Positions 1 to 12,000 of a DNA stretch of 64,000 nt are shown here, in pieces. The first letter of the stretch is position 1. Each line of letters opens with the position of its first letter. The stretch comes from Chelydra serpentina. Lineage: Eukaryota; Chordata; Testudines; Chelydridae. The notes under the pieces are model-generated. The model was not told where the DNA came from. It did not search any database and worked only from the letters and a program-made list of their open reading frames with translations. The translations under genes were made by a program, and so were the position numbers. Where the stretch lies: assembly GCA_037349315.1 (NCBI GenBank), contig JBAIAC010000057.1, positions 6,572,001-6,636,000 of the forward strand, read 5' to 3'.

Positions 1-1430
1 GACTGTTTGCCTTAGAGAGATATGAAAAAAGATGAGGGAGATTTTAAAAGCCTCAGTGAAACAGAGAGCAAACCCCATATGAGAAGGTCAAATTCTGCTC
101 TCATTTAAACTGGCATAAATCTGGAGTGACAACTGACTTCAGATCTTTCGGCTCTTCTCTGTTTAAATGAGAGCAGGATTGGACACAGATACTTTTAAAG
201 CTGCCTTAAAATGAGACCTCTCCCATGAAGCCTTTCAGCAACAAGCCAACAACACCCTGCACTGCTGTGGTACTGAACCCTTTGCAACGTATCCTCAACT
301 GGGCTGCGTGGCTTTGTGCGTCTTTCTCTTTGTACAGCACCATACACACTCAGCAGTCAGCAAGTAAGAGAAGTGGGTGAGACATGGTAGCTCTGAAACA
401 TCCCTTCTTCCACCCAGAGTGTTGCTTTCCTGGGTTATGATGAACACACACACACACACACAAACCAGAGTGATCTGTCAGAGTCACAAGGCTGCAGCTT
501 GGAGGAAAGGCCTCTGGCTATGTACTGAAAAAAACCCCAACTCTTTGTAAGATGGAGAGTGAAAGCGGAGCCAGTCTACCAGGAAATGTGCAACTTGCCG
601 GGTTAGTCTGCACTGGGGGTTGCGAAACTCCCCTCTCACGGTGGGACTGTTTGCGTGGAGGGAGCGGAGAGTGCCAAGGACACACTCACACCAGCCCGGA
701 ATATTCTGTGGCGGCGCCTCGTCAAACAGCCCAGCCAGCCAGTTTGGGTTTGCGTCATTTAAAATAGAAACTCCAGCTCCTGCCGCCACGTACCCTGCCC
801 CCCCACCCTTCCTGGTTACCCAGAGATGTGGTAAATGAGTGCCTGCTCCTCGCCCTCTCTGGCTGTATGAGTCTTTTTGAATAAATAGAGCTGCCGGGTG
901 GACAAAGAGTCATTAGGGCTGAATCCTACCGTTCATTCCAACAGTGAAGCTTAAACCCTCTCTCATGAGCAGCACTTTTATTTAGGATAGCGTGTGCCCT
1001 AGGGGTTCCCCTCCACACACACAAGGGGCTGGGACAGTTACCAACAGGTCACAGCCTATGTCCTGGCGTGGAAAATCCGTGCTTATTCAGGAAGGGACCG
1101 CAGAGAAAGTTAAAGCAGGGGGATGAGGGAAAATCGAATGGGTGGGATTAGAGCAGGGGCCTGGCTAGCAGTCAGGAGTTAAGACTCAGGGTATGGGTAC
1201 ATTGCACAGCACGGCCGCGGTAACATGCGACATGGGCAGTGTAGAAACGCTTTATCGCCGGGGGAGAGCTTATTATTTGTATAGTGTCAACCGCGTGCTA
1301 GGCATTTTCCAGACGGGTCTGAAGAAGGGCCACAGAGGAGCTCAGGATCAGCAGGGCACAGAGGTGGCTTGAAAGCTCTTAGGAACATAGCACAGAATCT
1401 CACCCAAGGTTCCTGACCTTAAGAGCTAAG
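1..1430. other. Non-coding stretch, no gene recognised
   Basis: No convincing exon or repeat family was recognised here apart from a CA microsatellite near 444. The region around 640-900 is moderately GC-rich, but its open frames are short, overlap on both strands and resemble no family I know. Minus-strand RNF19B, which lies on this side of AK2 in human, was looked for by its RING/IBR motifs in the longer frames and was not seen. Confidence 0.6.
444..462. repeat. (CA)n microsatellite
   Basis: A pure AC dinucleotide run of about nine units, flanked by unique sequence. Confidence 0.9.
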
Positions 1431-1434
1431 AACA

Positions 1435-1600
1435 CATCCCGGCTCTGCTACCTTGAGCAAGTCACTTCTCCTTTCTGTAAAACAGGAATGATAATACTGA
1501 CTTACCCATAGGGGCTTTAGGAAACATCATTGTTTTTAAAGGGTTTGGCGATCCTTGGAAGAAAGGTGCTGTGTAGGTACAAAGTACCAGTAGTATCTAT
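1435..1600 (+). repeat. MIR-like SINE, plus orientation
   Basis: The order 'gagcaagtcacttctcc', 'ctgtaaaacaggaatgataat' and 'ggggctttaggaaa' follows the MIR core (gcaagtcactt ... ctgtaaaatggggat ... catagggttgt). It is an old, diverged copy. Confidence 0.7.
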
Positions 1601-1617
1601 AAGAGTTGATGCACAAT

Positions 1618-1834
1618 GGGAGGGGAGGGATAGCTCAGTGGTTTGAGCATTGGCCTACTAAACCCAGGGTTGTGAGTTCAATCCTTGAGGGGGCCACTTA
1701 GGGATCTGGGGCAAAAAAATCTGTCAGGGGACAGTATTTGGTCCTGCTAGTGAAGGCAGGGGACTGGACTCGATGACCTTTCAAGGTCTTTCCAGTTCTA
1801 GGAGATTGGCATATCTCTATTTATTTATTTTTAA
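1618..1834 (+). repeat. Turtle Cry-type tRNA-derived SINE
   Basis: The head has an A box (TAGCTCAGTGGTTTGAG, near 1631) and a B box (GGTTGTGAGTTCAATCC, near 1669), as in a tRNA promoter. A tRNA-unrelated body follows, containing 'ggtcctgctagtgaaggcag' and 'ggactggactcgatgacc', then an AT-rich tail of TATTTATTTATTT type. I recognise this structure as the SINE family of cryptodiran turtles. It is the single best taxonomic clue in the window. It is not a functional tRNA gene, because the 3' half cannot form an acceptor stem with the head. Confidence 0.85.
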
Positions 1835-2473
1835 CCTTGTAAGTCCCTGGGGAAGAAACACTGCATATTGATGACAGGCATATTGGTCATTTCACAGAGC
1901 AGGCTGTCCTCGTGAGGCCATTTTCTTTTCCTGGCCAAGGATGGGGAGAGATCTCTGTGCACCATTTCTATACAAATATACTATCTGTTCTGGTTGTTTC
2001 ATGTCCCAGTTCCCTCCTGTGGTCCCATAAGATATTTCCATGTGAGCAGATGAATCTGCTTTATCCTCCTTCTATCTGCTGAATTTAACCAGAATTTACG
2101 TTCTTTTAAATGAGGAACAAAAGGCAGGATATGGGAGCCCTGGGAGCAGCAATTCAAGGTTCCTCAAAATAGCATTACTTTGTCTTACCTTGCAATTACA
2201 CACCCTCTCCTGTATCACACGCACACACGGCACAGCAATCTCTTCACTCCCCACAATAACGTTCTAAAGAGGATGCTGTCGTTGTGTAATCTCCTGGGAG
2301 ACAGACACTGGGAAAGCACCGTGCAGCATTCACAGATCAGGCCTGCAGACAGAACACCAAACATTCCCTAATTTTTGCTGATCCCAGAATGAGTGGCCCT
2401 GCCAAGGGACATGCAGTGGGCCCTCATGGCCTACCTGGAATGAACAGACCTTTCCTTAGGATTAGATGGATCA

Positions 2474-2577
2474 GAGAATCATAGAATATCAGGGTTGGAA
2501 GGGACCTCAGGAGGTCATCTAGTTGCACCCCCTGCTCAAAGCAGGACCAATCCCCAACTAAATCATCCCAGAGAAGA
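2474..2577 (-). repeat. CR1 LINE fragment (3' end)
   Basis: The left edge reads 'agaatcatagaatatcaggg' followed by 'ttggaagggacctcaggagg'. This is the reverse complement of the CR1 3' terminus, which ends in ATTCTATGATTCT-type repeats. The fragment is about 100 bp, 5'-truncated, and on the minus strand. Confidence 0.85.
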
Positions 2578-5467
2578 GTAGGACTGTGGCTCCCCTGAAG
2601 TGCTGCAAGGTGTTTGAAAGGGAGAATCATCTCAGGAGCCACCTCCACAGAATGAGGGCGCATTCTGAGTGCTGTCAGCAGCTGATCCAAGAAGTGGGAG
2701 GTGGAAGGATTCTGAGTGGGAAGACCATGGATAAGAGGCAGGAGTCTTACATTGCACATTTCCCCCTGGGCTACTTCCCCGAGGTCTGAGCTAGCCAGGC
2801 AAGCCTGCCTGGATGGGTATCCAGACGATCAGTGTAGACACACTGGAAGGGGAACTGGAATGTAGATTCAGAGACAGTGATAGTCTATTCTGTCTGACGT
2901 GTACAGATAAGGAGCAGTAAGTGGCTGTTTATAATAGCTATTTGGTATTTTCCCCCCCTGTCTATAAAAAAGGGTTTCCTTCGGTAAGACGAGCACAGGG
3001 TGTTCTGATTCCTGAGTATATATACCTGACGTAATGTGTCGTTAGCCCACAACTATGAGGGCTAGAAATAGTAATAGCCCTGCCTCTTGATTCTCCATTA
3101 CCTTGTGACTGATCATTCCCAGTTATAAGGGATTATAGCCAGAATGGTTTAACACAGTATCAGTCTACCCTTGGAAACATGCTAGTCTGATATGTATAAT
3201 ACAAAGGGAACAGCAAGACAACCCTCTGACCTGAATTATTCAACAGACAAAATTACGAATTTGGTGATAGCATAAACACATGCAAATTACCGACTTGAGA
3301 AAACCCCAAATGCTTGTTGCAGCTGGTTTGGGCTAGACGGAGGTGGTGATGACAAACATCTTTTTAGCCCTGTACTTCAAGGTGAGAGGCTAAGCCAGAG
3401 AGAAGTAGGCAATTATAGCTGGGCCCAGAGGAGGGAGGGTGGAGGAGGTCTTGTAGTGACTAGTGCTCCAAACCACCCGACACAAGAAGAAATGCTGCAG
3501 GGCAAACTGTCTGGGGCCAATGCCTGAAAATACCAGTACCTGACCGAGGAAGCCAGAGGCCTCCTGGCGGATGTCATGCTGGGTTTCACAATGTGCTGTA
3601 ATGCAACAGTGGAATGAAAGGGGGGAAAGCGTGCTCCTGGTGATCACGAATGAGACCCAGAGACAGAACAGCACCACCGCTCCACCTGTATAGTACTGGG
3701 AGGGAACCGTCAGCTCTCACTGATATCACCAGGAGTTGAGAGCACTCAGCACTTCTCAAGCTCACGCCCCACATGACTAGGGGAGGCCAACAAAGAATCA
3801 ACAGCTCTATGGCCTTCAAGGGCTTGCTATGCCCACAATGAGCAGGGGGTGACAGGCTCCAGCAGAAACACAAGGATTGCCTTCACTGATGAGAACACAG
3901 CAAGGCAATGGCCTGATTTCCAGGAAAGGAGAGCAGTGAGTCAGGGAGAGTCAGTTACAAAGACTGAAGGCTTCTGCCTCAGCTCTCTGTCTCGCTCACA
4001 GAGACACGGGAGTGCTTGAGAGTTCAAAAGGGTAAATGAGACGGTCACAGTACCCTGGGTGGCGCAGGAAACTGTGGGTTCAGCAGGCAAATTATCAATA
4101 TACATAGAGCAGAGCTCTCTGTGCTGCTTCTGGGGGTGCAGGGACAGCTGAGTGACTGACTGCATTGCCCCCGAGGGTGGATCAGAACTGACTGGGGACA
4201 GGTTAGCTCCAACCAAGACCCAAAGAGAATCCCGGTTAGCCCCTCACTTCTCCAAGCTTAGTGTTCAAAGCACCCTGACTACAGAGCAGGGCATCTTTTA
4301 CAGCCTTTCAGAGTAATTAATGCTACAAAACACAGGCAGGGCCAGGAGTAGCCATACATCTCTGCCCTAATCCAACACCTTCCTTTCCATTCGCTCTCTT
4401 CTGGAGATGTGGCAGCAAAAGGGTTAATCCTGCAGGTCTCTAAACTAAGCTGTATTAGCAGGCACCATCTGTCCTTTTTCATTTGCTGATGCACGACCTA
4501 TTTTGCTGTTTAGTGGAGCAGGCGCTGCAGCTGTGGGTCTCTGTATTGCAGAATTGTGGCTGGCTCCACACAATCCATCCCCTTGCCTGTCAAAGAGCCA
4601 GCCGAACAGGGCAGGCTGATGGAAGGAGGCCTCATGGGACTAACTAACAGGAACTTTATATGGGAAAGTTCCCAGCATGGCCCCTTCTCCGGAGCCACCT
4701 GGCTGCAGAAAGAGCTTTGAGTCTCCTGTGCTGCAGACTCATCTCCACAAAGCAGCCGTTCACATCAAGAAAGAGAAGGCATTACAAATAGAGGCTTGCA
4801 AGAAACAGGAAGCAGGGAGGAAAGAACACGATACCCAACCCAAAGTGCCTCTCCCCGCAAGCATCCTCATCGCAAACAGCCATAGGAACGCGACTTCGAG
4901 GGTTGGCCTCAAGGTGATACCTTCCCACGGTGGAAAAGATTAAGACACATCCTCTGCAGTCTGCACGCAAAGGGTCACTGCCTCACACTATGGAGAGCAA
5001 AAGTGAAGCCTGCAGTGAGGTAATGTCATTACATAGACAGGGGGATTTGAACCTGATAGTGTCTCTTCAAAGCCATCTGTGGCGAGGAAACCAGAGTTAA
5101 GGCTAAACCCCATCACAGCTCTATGACTGGCTTCCCAGGAACAGCACCCTGAGAAACACAGCCCTGCAAAGTTTCCTATGCTCTGGACGGAGAGGGGAAA
5201 TTGGGTCTCTTTCTCCCTAGCTCACACACCTGTGCTGCTCTGTCTCTGGTTTTCAGAACTCAGCAACAGCCTGAAGAAACAACATTCACAGGAGTTTCAT
5301 AACAAACAGGGCATTCTTGCATCCATAGGGATGGAGTGAGCTGGGAAGTGCTGATACAACTAATCACTAGGAAAGAGAGTATTTACCATACTGATCAATC
5401 TCATCCTCTATTTTACTTCAGACAATAATCTATACCTGAGGCTTCAAAGGAAACTGATCTCCCCATC
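2578..5467. other. Non-coding stretch, no gene or clear repeat
   Basis: Several open frames of 60-110 codons occur on both strands. None resembles a known protein, and none has conserved-looking splice sites around it. I see nothing else to support a feature. Confidence 0.5.
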
Positions 5468-5469
5468 TA

Positions 5470-5589
5470 GAGTTACCAGATAGCAATTGTGAAAAAACGG
5501 GACAGGAGGTAGGGGGTTATAGGCACCTATATAAGAAAAAGTCCCCAAAAACGGGACTGTCCCTTTAAAAACGGGACATCTGGTCATCC
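5470..5589. mobile_element. 120-bp MITE, TA-flanked (copy 1, diverged)
   Basis: Ends are GAGTTACCAGA and TCTGGTCATCC, diverged inverted repeats of the GGGTGACCAGA type, flanked by TA on both sides (5468-5469 and 5590-5591). Inside are repeated 'acgggac' motifs and 'tatataagaaaaagtccc'. It is the reverse-oriented relative of the copies at 7683 and 43175. TA target sites point to a Tc1/mariner-mobilised element. Confidence 0.85.
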
Positions 5590-5639
5590 TATCCCCACCC
5601 TTCAAAATAAAGCCAGGCCATTGTGCCGTGCTGTCCATG

Positions 5640-5895
5640 GTGGGAGGATGGGAGAATTCCTTCCTGATCGCTAAGGAATCAGCTCATGTCCTTTAGCATG
5701 TAACTAAAGACGTTATTAAAGGTCATAAAACCATCCGGACTTTCTTCAAATTCACCCATGGTATTTGACTCAACAAACTGCTGCAGCAGATTCCAAAGGT
5801 TAACGCCTTCCTATGTGAAATAGCATTTCCTCCTGAATTTACCTGCCATTCATTTAACTAAAGTATGCTGGCTGAAATTTTCCCTGTGCACTGAC
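5640..5895 (-). repeat. CR1-like LINE fragment, diverged
   Basis: The stretch 'ctcaacaaactgctgcagcagattccaaaggttaacgcc' with 'tgtgaaatagcatttcctcc' matches the layout of CR1 3' coding sequence in reverse (ttccacaggttaac ... gtgaagaagtatttcc), as in the better copies at 31806 and 47571. Confidence 0.55.
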
Positions 5896-6499
5896 TCAAA
5901 AGGTGCGGACAGATTCCCCCCTACCCCCCACAAGCGTGGTTATGGTCAGAAAAGGAACATGATAAAAATGACGTACTGACAACACAGTACCCACTGAGGG
6001 CTCTGGTACCTAGAATGCTCTAGTTACAGGTCAAAACAAGAGTTACTGCTGAGAGAATTCAGCCTAGTGTCTGAAAATCAAGCTGGGATTTTTCAACTTC
6101 CTGCATTACTAACACCATAACTATTCTCATCCTGAAAGCAGAATAGAGTGTGGACGGGGGTATCCAGTATTACATTTGGATTGAAGCTTTTTACTGGTCA
6201 GGCAACACTCTCTTAACTGGTTCATCCGGCACCCAAACCCTTACCCACTCACTGCCACCACCAAAGCCATCAACAAGCCAGCAAAAATACTACCACCAGA
6301 TGGGATTTAGCTTTACTTTTCTTACAGCCAACACTGGATTTCAAAGGCCACCTCCTAACACTAACTTTTCCAGCTCTTTTGGGGTAGGGAGTTGTTTACT
6401 TTGGCTCAAGTAGTCATTAAACTGGATTTCTCAGTCAAGCAAACGCTTTGAAAATATAACAACTCCACCATTTGGTCTTTCCATTGGAATATGGTTCTG

Positions 6500-6870
6500 A
6501 TCCAGTCTGGCAAATCCTAAAGTCCATCTAGTCCAGTATCCCATCTTTGGCAGTGGCCAGCACCAGATGCCTCAGAAGAAGGTGTAAGAATCCCACAGCA
6601 GCAGAGGTGGGGTAATCTGCCCCCCACATTAGATCTCAAAGTTATCTCTAACTATTAGAGATTGCCTTAAGCCCTGAAGCATGAGGTTTAATATCCCTTG
6701 TTTAATATCCCTTATGATAACTCTGGATATTCTTGTTATCCATATAAATGTCTGATCACTTCTTGAATCTTGCTAAATTATTGGCATCAGTGACTTCCTG
6801 TGGCAATGAGTTCCACAGTGTAATTACCATTCCTCCTCCTAGTGTTTCATGGTATGTAGTGCATGTACTT
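6500..6870 (-). repeat. CR1 LINE fragment
   Basis: 'gtccatctagtccagtatcc', 'ggcagtggccagcaccagatgc' and 'tggcaatgagttccacagtg' are the reverse complement of CR1 3' sequence. Order and spacing resemble the copies at 31806 and 47571. Confidence 0.8.
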
Positions 6871-7682
6871 ACTCCTGCTCTGTCCATCTAGCATTAGCTA
6901 CAACAAGTAATAAGCTTCCCAACATATGCCACATTCCTTCTGTTAGGGTGGATGTGTCCTCACACACTTTGGGAAAGAAGAGCTGTACCTGACAGCAAAG
7001 GCCCTCAATATGGGTAGAAATAGGGCCTGATTACAGCCCTCTGGCTTGGGGCCCAAAACTCTGCTTGCAGGGCTGGCCATCAGGCCACTTCCAGTATTTA
7101 TGAGTTTATTTCTCTTTGCTTTGGGAAACAAGTCGGCTCGGGAATGTTACTGGTCCAGAGCCAAGGAATAAACATCCTCCTTGCAGACCAGATTCTGCAG
7201 GCCTCTCTCATTAGCCGTGTCTTGTGAATAACGAAACAGGAAAGAAATGAAACTCAGCAAGGGCAAACGATGTCCCTGAAGGCAGGAGTGTGCTTGGAGC
7301 TATGACGGCAAGGGGAGTGGCCGACGGGGCCAGTTCTGTAAATGAAAGGGCAGCTTTTGCTGAGAATCTGCTGAGGGAAATGTTCCCATTTTCTTAACCA
7401 GAAACAGCTGTGACAAGGGGAAAGAACAGCGTTCCTGGAACTGAAGAGCCACGCCTCCAATCTGACAGGCAGAGGCTGGGATGGGGTTTCCACCACATAT
7501 TTCTTGGCCCCCAAATAAGAAAAATATATTTAATTTTCCAGGGGTATGAGCCAGTGTGAGCCAGGTGGAAAATGCATGGAGCTTTTTCCCTTTGAATCTT
7601 GTTTTGATCAGGGTCCTCCTGTTTAACATGTAATCTCACCCCATCACATTGTCATGAAGCAACCACACTTGGGCTCCTCGTA

Positions 7683-7802
7683 GGGTGACCAGATGTCCCA
7701 ATTTTATAGGGACTGTCCCGATATTTGGGGCTTTTTCTTATATAGGCTCCTATTACCCCTCACTCCCTGTCCCGATTTTTCACACTTGCTGTCTGGTCAC
7801 CC
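7683..7802. mobile_element. 120-bp MITE, TA-flanked (copy 2)
   Basis: Inverted ends GGGTGACCAGA and TCTGGTCACCC are flanked by TA on both sides (7681-7682 and 7803-7804). The interior reads 'gggactgtcccgatatttgg' and 'ctcctattacccc'. This is a well-preserved copy of the same family as 5470 and 43175. Confidence 0.95.
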
Positions 7803-7888
7803 TAGGCTCCCCACTACATGGAGTCCATTAGAATCCCCTGTTAGCGGTCCCTATAGGTAGCCAGCTGCCCTATCCTCTACTGAGAGAG

Positions 7889-8030
7889 ACAAGCTGGGTG
7901 AGGTCATATATCTTTTATCAGATCAACTGTTGTTGGTGAAAGAGACAGGCTTTCCAGCCGCACAGAGCTCTTCAGACCTCGCCCACCTTCTCTCATATCC
8001 TGGGACCAACACGACGACAACAACACTGCC
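7889..8030 (-). repeat. Unclassified interspersed repeat
   Basis: 'gacaagctgggtgaggtcat', 'ttgttggtgaaagagacagg', 'cacagagctcttcag' and 'atatcctgggaccaacac' recur in reverse at 58372-58500 ('gaagaagagctctgtggcgc', 'accaacagaagttggtccaa', 'atatcctgggcccaatacgg'). It is one family in opposite orientations; I do not know its class. Confidence 0.7.
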
Positions 8031-8504
8031 AACTATCCTATGCTGTCAACCCGCTGCAACACTTAGTAGGCTGTGGGCGGGGGAAGCAGAGTGTTCAGCA
8101 TCATCCTTAGCTCCTGAGCTGGCAGGGGGAAATGAATAGGGTCTGCTCTGCTGCACCAGCAACCCTGATTGTTTGCCTCAGAGAACAGAGGTGGGACTTC
8201 AAACGAAGTACCGCTTCCATTTGCAGCCAAGTGGGTGCTGTGAGGGATCGGGCGCAGCACTGGAAAAGGCTAAAGGGCGGGGCCATGCCCTGTTGGGTGA
8301 TTGTACTTCTTGGAGAAGGGAGTGTTTTAAATGGAAAGCGCTGCCTGAAGGTGCCATGGCCCTCAATGTCTGGGCTGTCTCTCTGGGATGGGATATTTTG
8401 GGAGGGGCTCAAATCCAGCAGCTGGCTGCAAGCCGCCCGATAAGCTGATATAGGGCAAATCATTCCTAGCATCTTGCAGCAGCATCTGCTGCTGCTGCAC
8501 CTGG

Positions 8505-8640
8505 CTATTTTACAAATGGGGAATTGAGGCACAGAGAGACTCAGTGACTTGTCCACGGTCACACACGGCACCAGTGGCCGAGCCAGGAATTGACCCCAGA
8601 GCTCCCACACTGAGCATGTCAACCACAAGACCATCCTCCC
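8505..8640 (-). repeat. MIR SINE, antisense
   Basis: 'ggggaattgaggcacagaga', 'gacttgtccacggtcacaca' and 'gagccaggaattgacccc' are the reverse complement of the MIR core. Confidence 0.8.
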
Positions 8641-8760
8641 TAAGTCCCCTTAAGAGACTATTGCACAGCCTCAGAGATACTTTCGGCACCCTGATCGACA
8701 GCCAACATCCTCCCTTTACTTTCCCGCCAAGACTCCTGGTTATACCCGCTTGTGGCACTC

Positions 8761-9033
8761 TTAGGGGCTTGTCTACACTTAAAACACTACAGCGGCAGAG
8801 CTGTGTCACTTCAGTGTAGACACTACCTACGCCGATAGGAGGGTCTTCCCATTGGCATAGTTAAGCCATCTACCTGCGAGGCGGTAGCTAGGACAACAAA
8901 AGAATTCTTCCGTCTACCTAGCATTGTCTACACTGGGAGTTAGGTCGGTTTAACTACGTTGCCATGGGGCATGGCGTTTTCACACCCCTAACCGAGTTAA
9001 ACTGACCTAATTTTCTAATGTAGACCAGGCCTA
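8761..9033. mobile_element. MITE-like inverted-repeat element, GTCTACAC type
   Basis: The left end TTAGGGGCTTGTCTACACTT and the reverse complement of the right end (TTTAGGCCTGGTCTACATT) form imperfect terminal inverted repeats. The interior contains further inverted arms (ttaggtcggtttaacta against gagttaaactgacctaa). It is one of several GTCTACAC-ended families in the window; a truncated relative sits at 31262. Confidence 0.8.
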
Positions 9034-12000
9034 AAACCCTCTTTCCTACCTTGCTGTTTACCTCATACACTGGTATGTATTCCCCATAGTCACTGCTTAA
9101 CCAAACTAGGCAAATGTAGCTCCGACTGGACTGAATTACCCGCATCCACTGAAGTCAGTGGGAGATTTGCCATTGCATTCAGTGGGAGCAGGCTCTGCAT
9201 CTTCCCCCATAATCTAGTCCCTTCTACACACTAGTCAGTTTTGTTGCTCTTCTCTGAACTCATTGCTCTTTGGTAGTATCTTTCTGGCAATCAGGTTCCC
9301 AGAGCCGAATGGAACAGTCAGGTGTGGTTAGATCAGATCTATTGAGATGTGGTCTCTCTCTCTCTGCTCTGGGCTGTGTTGCTATCTCCACAGAATGCTA
9401 TAGACTGGTACAAAATAGCAAGAGTTGCTGGGTACCATGCAATGGTCTCCGAGATACGGCTCCTATCCTCCGTTGTAAGTACTGCAGCAGCATCTCAGAT
9501 GAGGCTCAGGGGCAACTGCTAGCAGATGCCGACTTTTTTTAAAGTGACCACCGCATTTTAAATGGCCTCTTTCGTGCATGGAGCTTCCCTCCTTGCGAGG
9601 CTCCAGTCATGCACATTAGGAAAGAAATCTAACAGCAGCCCTGACCGCTGCAATTCCTGCTGAAATGTGTGGCTCTGGGTTGATCCCAGAGTTACACTGG
9701 GATTTAAAGCCCTTACTCCTGCTCCAATGCTTCCAGCAGCCTTCACCCGCTCTGGACCGGCTCGAGTATCACACTGGGATTTACACAACTCTCATTCCTG
9801 AGGAAAGAGTGGTGCCTCCAGATCCATCTAGGAAGGGGACTCTCCACATGTGACCATGACCAGAAACAGAACATGGCAGCAGCTAGGAAACCTGGCGCTG
9901 GACACAGAGCAGAATCCTATCCCCCAGCCAAGAACAGAGAGTGCGTCTTTAACATCTAGCAGGACAAAATTCATAAGCCCTGCCAAACCTCAGTATTTCT
10001 TCCTACATCTGGTGTGCAAGGGGTGGTCAGGAGAGCATGTATGAATGAGAGGGGCGCTCAGGAGGAAGGGAAGCAGGTTTACCATGGCCCGCTGTAACCC
10101 TCTCTGTTGTGGAACCGAGCAAGACAGCAAAGTGCCTAGAGACACTAACGCTGCAAAGAAAAGGAGATTTTTAATTTCAGTCGCCTGTCAAAAAGAACAG
10201 TCCCGCTGGCCTCCTGCCACCAAAGCTTTGCACACCAGTGCCAAGGCCTGGGCGTAAGATGTTTGGTGCTTGGAGCTAGCAGAAGGTTTGTGCCGGGGAG
10301 TCAATGCCATTTATTGTTCAGAGTTAAAGTTTATTTGGAACCAGGGAATGTCCTCTTGTCTTCCAGCCTTGAGCTCTGCTGTAGACTTGGAGCAAAGGCC
10401 CTGCCCTTGAAGGTAGCATTTGTTTGCTGCTGGTATTAGCTGACAAACTCCACTGCAGTCAATGGATTTGGACCCACTCCTGCTCGCAGTGAATTTGGCC
10501 CTATGAATCAATGCAAATCCCATGCATCCTGCCCTGTCCCTCACTGTACTTAGTGCACGAAGTGAACGGAACAAGGTGCAAAGTAAAGGCATAGTCTTAA
10601 CAAGCTCAGGAGTCAGCAAATCCTGTTTATGAAGAGTGAAGGGGTATGGAGGCAAAGCCAGGAGGAAGGGAGCTAGGATAAAAGGGTCGGGCAAAGTAGC
10701 CTTTGCTGTCCATTCATAACCTTTTAGCCCCTCTTACTCAGTCCCAGATGAAATAAGTCAATAAGAAGGAAAGAAGAACAGGGCTTTCCAGAGGAAGACC
10801 AAGAGGTTCCCTAGGAAGCTGAGAGGGCCCGGGGCCAAATTTATAACAAAAACACTGGGAGATTTTTTTAACTAGCTTTCTTGTTACAATGCAGAGAGCC
10901 AATGGCTGACTGCTCGCACGCCCATTGGCATCTGGACGCACGGCTCTCAGCAAAGAAGGAATCCCCCAGGTTGTGTGTTGTAAGGGATTGTGTGCTCGTT
11001 CTGGCAGGACTGGGAGCCAGAGTTGACTCGCTCTTTGCCGGCTTTCCTTTCATACGCCTCCCTCTGGAACGCCTCACATTAGTTGCTAGGTAAAGAGGGA
11101 AAACAAATAAGCGTGACACATGCCTGTGACAGCACCTGCTTGTGTGCCTGTCAGATGAACTGACAAAAAGGAACAGGAAGAAATGAATTAATAAAAATCA
11201 CAGCAACCATGACGTGTCAGAGCCCGCAGAGTGGGAAGGATTAAGAGTGCCTGACCAGCAGGGCTTAATTTGTAAGGAAAGAGGTGCTGGGGTTCAAACA
11301 ATTTTTTTTACTTTCATAACTGACGCAGCAAGCCCAGAGGTACTGGGGCTATGATCCGCCAAGCTTAGAGATGCCGGGGCTCGGCCCTGGCACACATTAA
11401 GCTCTGCTGACAAGACCTCTCTGGGGACAAACAGCTGAGCTAGCTGCAGGAGGCAGCCACTCTCCGAAGGATAATGAGTTGCCCTTTTAATAGAGAAGGA
11501 GTTCCCTTTGCTCTGGCTTTCCCCAGTGGCCGGCGGGTTTGCAGCCCTCTGCTCTGCAGACAGGGCTGTGGAACAGGCTGTAGAAGGGTGGCTCTGTGCA
11601 TGATCACACCCTTTGATAAGTGTGTTACTTTGCCAAAGCATCGGTTCTCTACGTCTCAGCCAGCCAGTGCTTCTTGCTTCCCTATTTCCTATCTTGCAGG
11701 GCAAGGATCCACCACAAATCCCAGGCCTAACCATTCGTGCCACAGAAGAGAGTTTGGGGTCACTTGTGTTGGGGTCCATCTATGCTAGGAAATGTAATGC
11801 GGCTGAGGAACATGTTACCCCATGACAGCACCCCAAATGTGTTAGAACCTGACTTGGCCGCAAAGAACCAAACTGTAGTATATTCATGTTACCATCCATT
11901 TTCTAGTGTAGAGAAGTCATAGGAAAGGCCTCTGAACAAATCAGAATAAGGAGGCGTTAGCCTCCTTTCTGCCTGCTTAAGGCTCCATCTCCACTGACTT

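Noticed and set aside
1621..1700. tRNA gene, from A-box and B-box matches
   Set aside because: It is the head of a SINE: the body and AT-rich tail follow, and no acceptor-stem complement is present.
8107..8634. 175-codon minus-strand frame
   Set aside because: Overlaps a MIR SINE at its 3' coordinate end, has no recognisable motif, and similar frames are open on the opposite strand.
11294..11779. 161-codon minus-strand frame
   Set aside because: No domain, no flanking splice pattern, and an overlapping plus-strand frame of 104 codons. It looks incidental.
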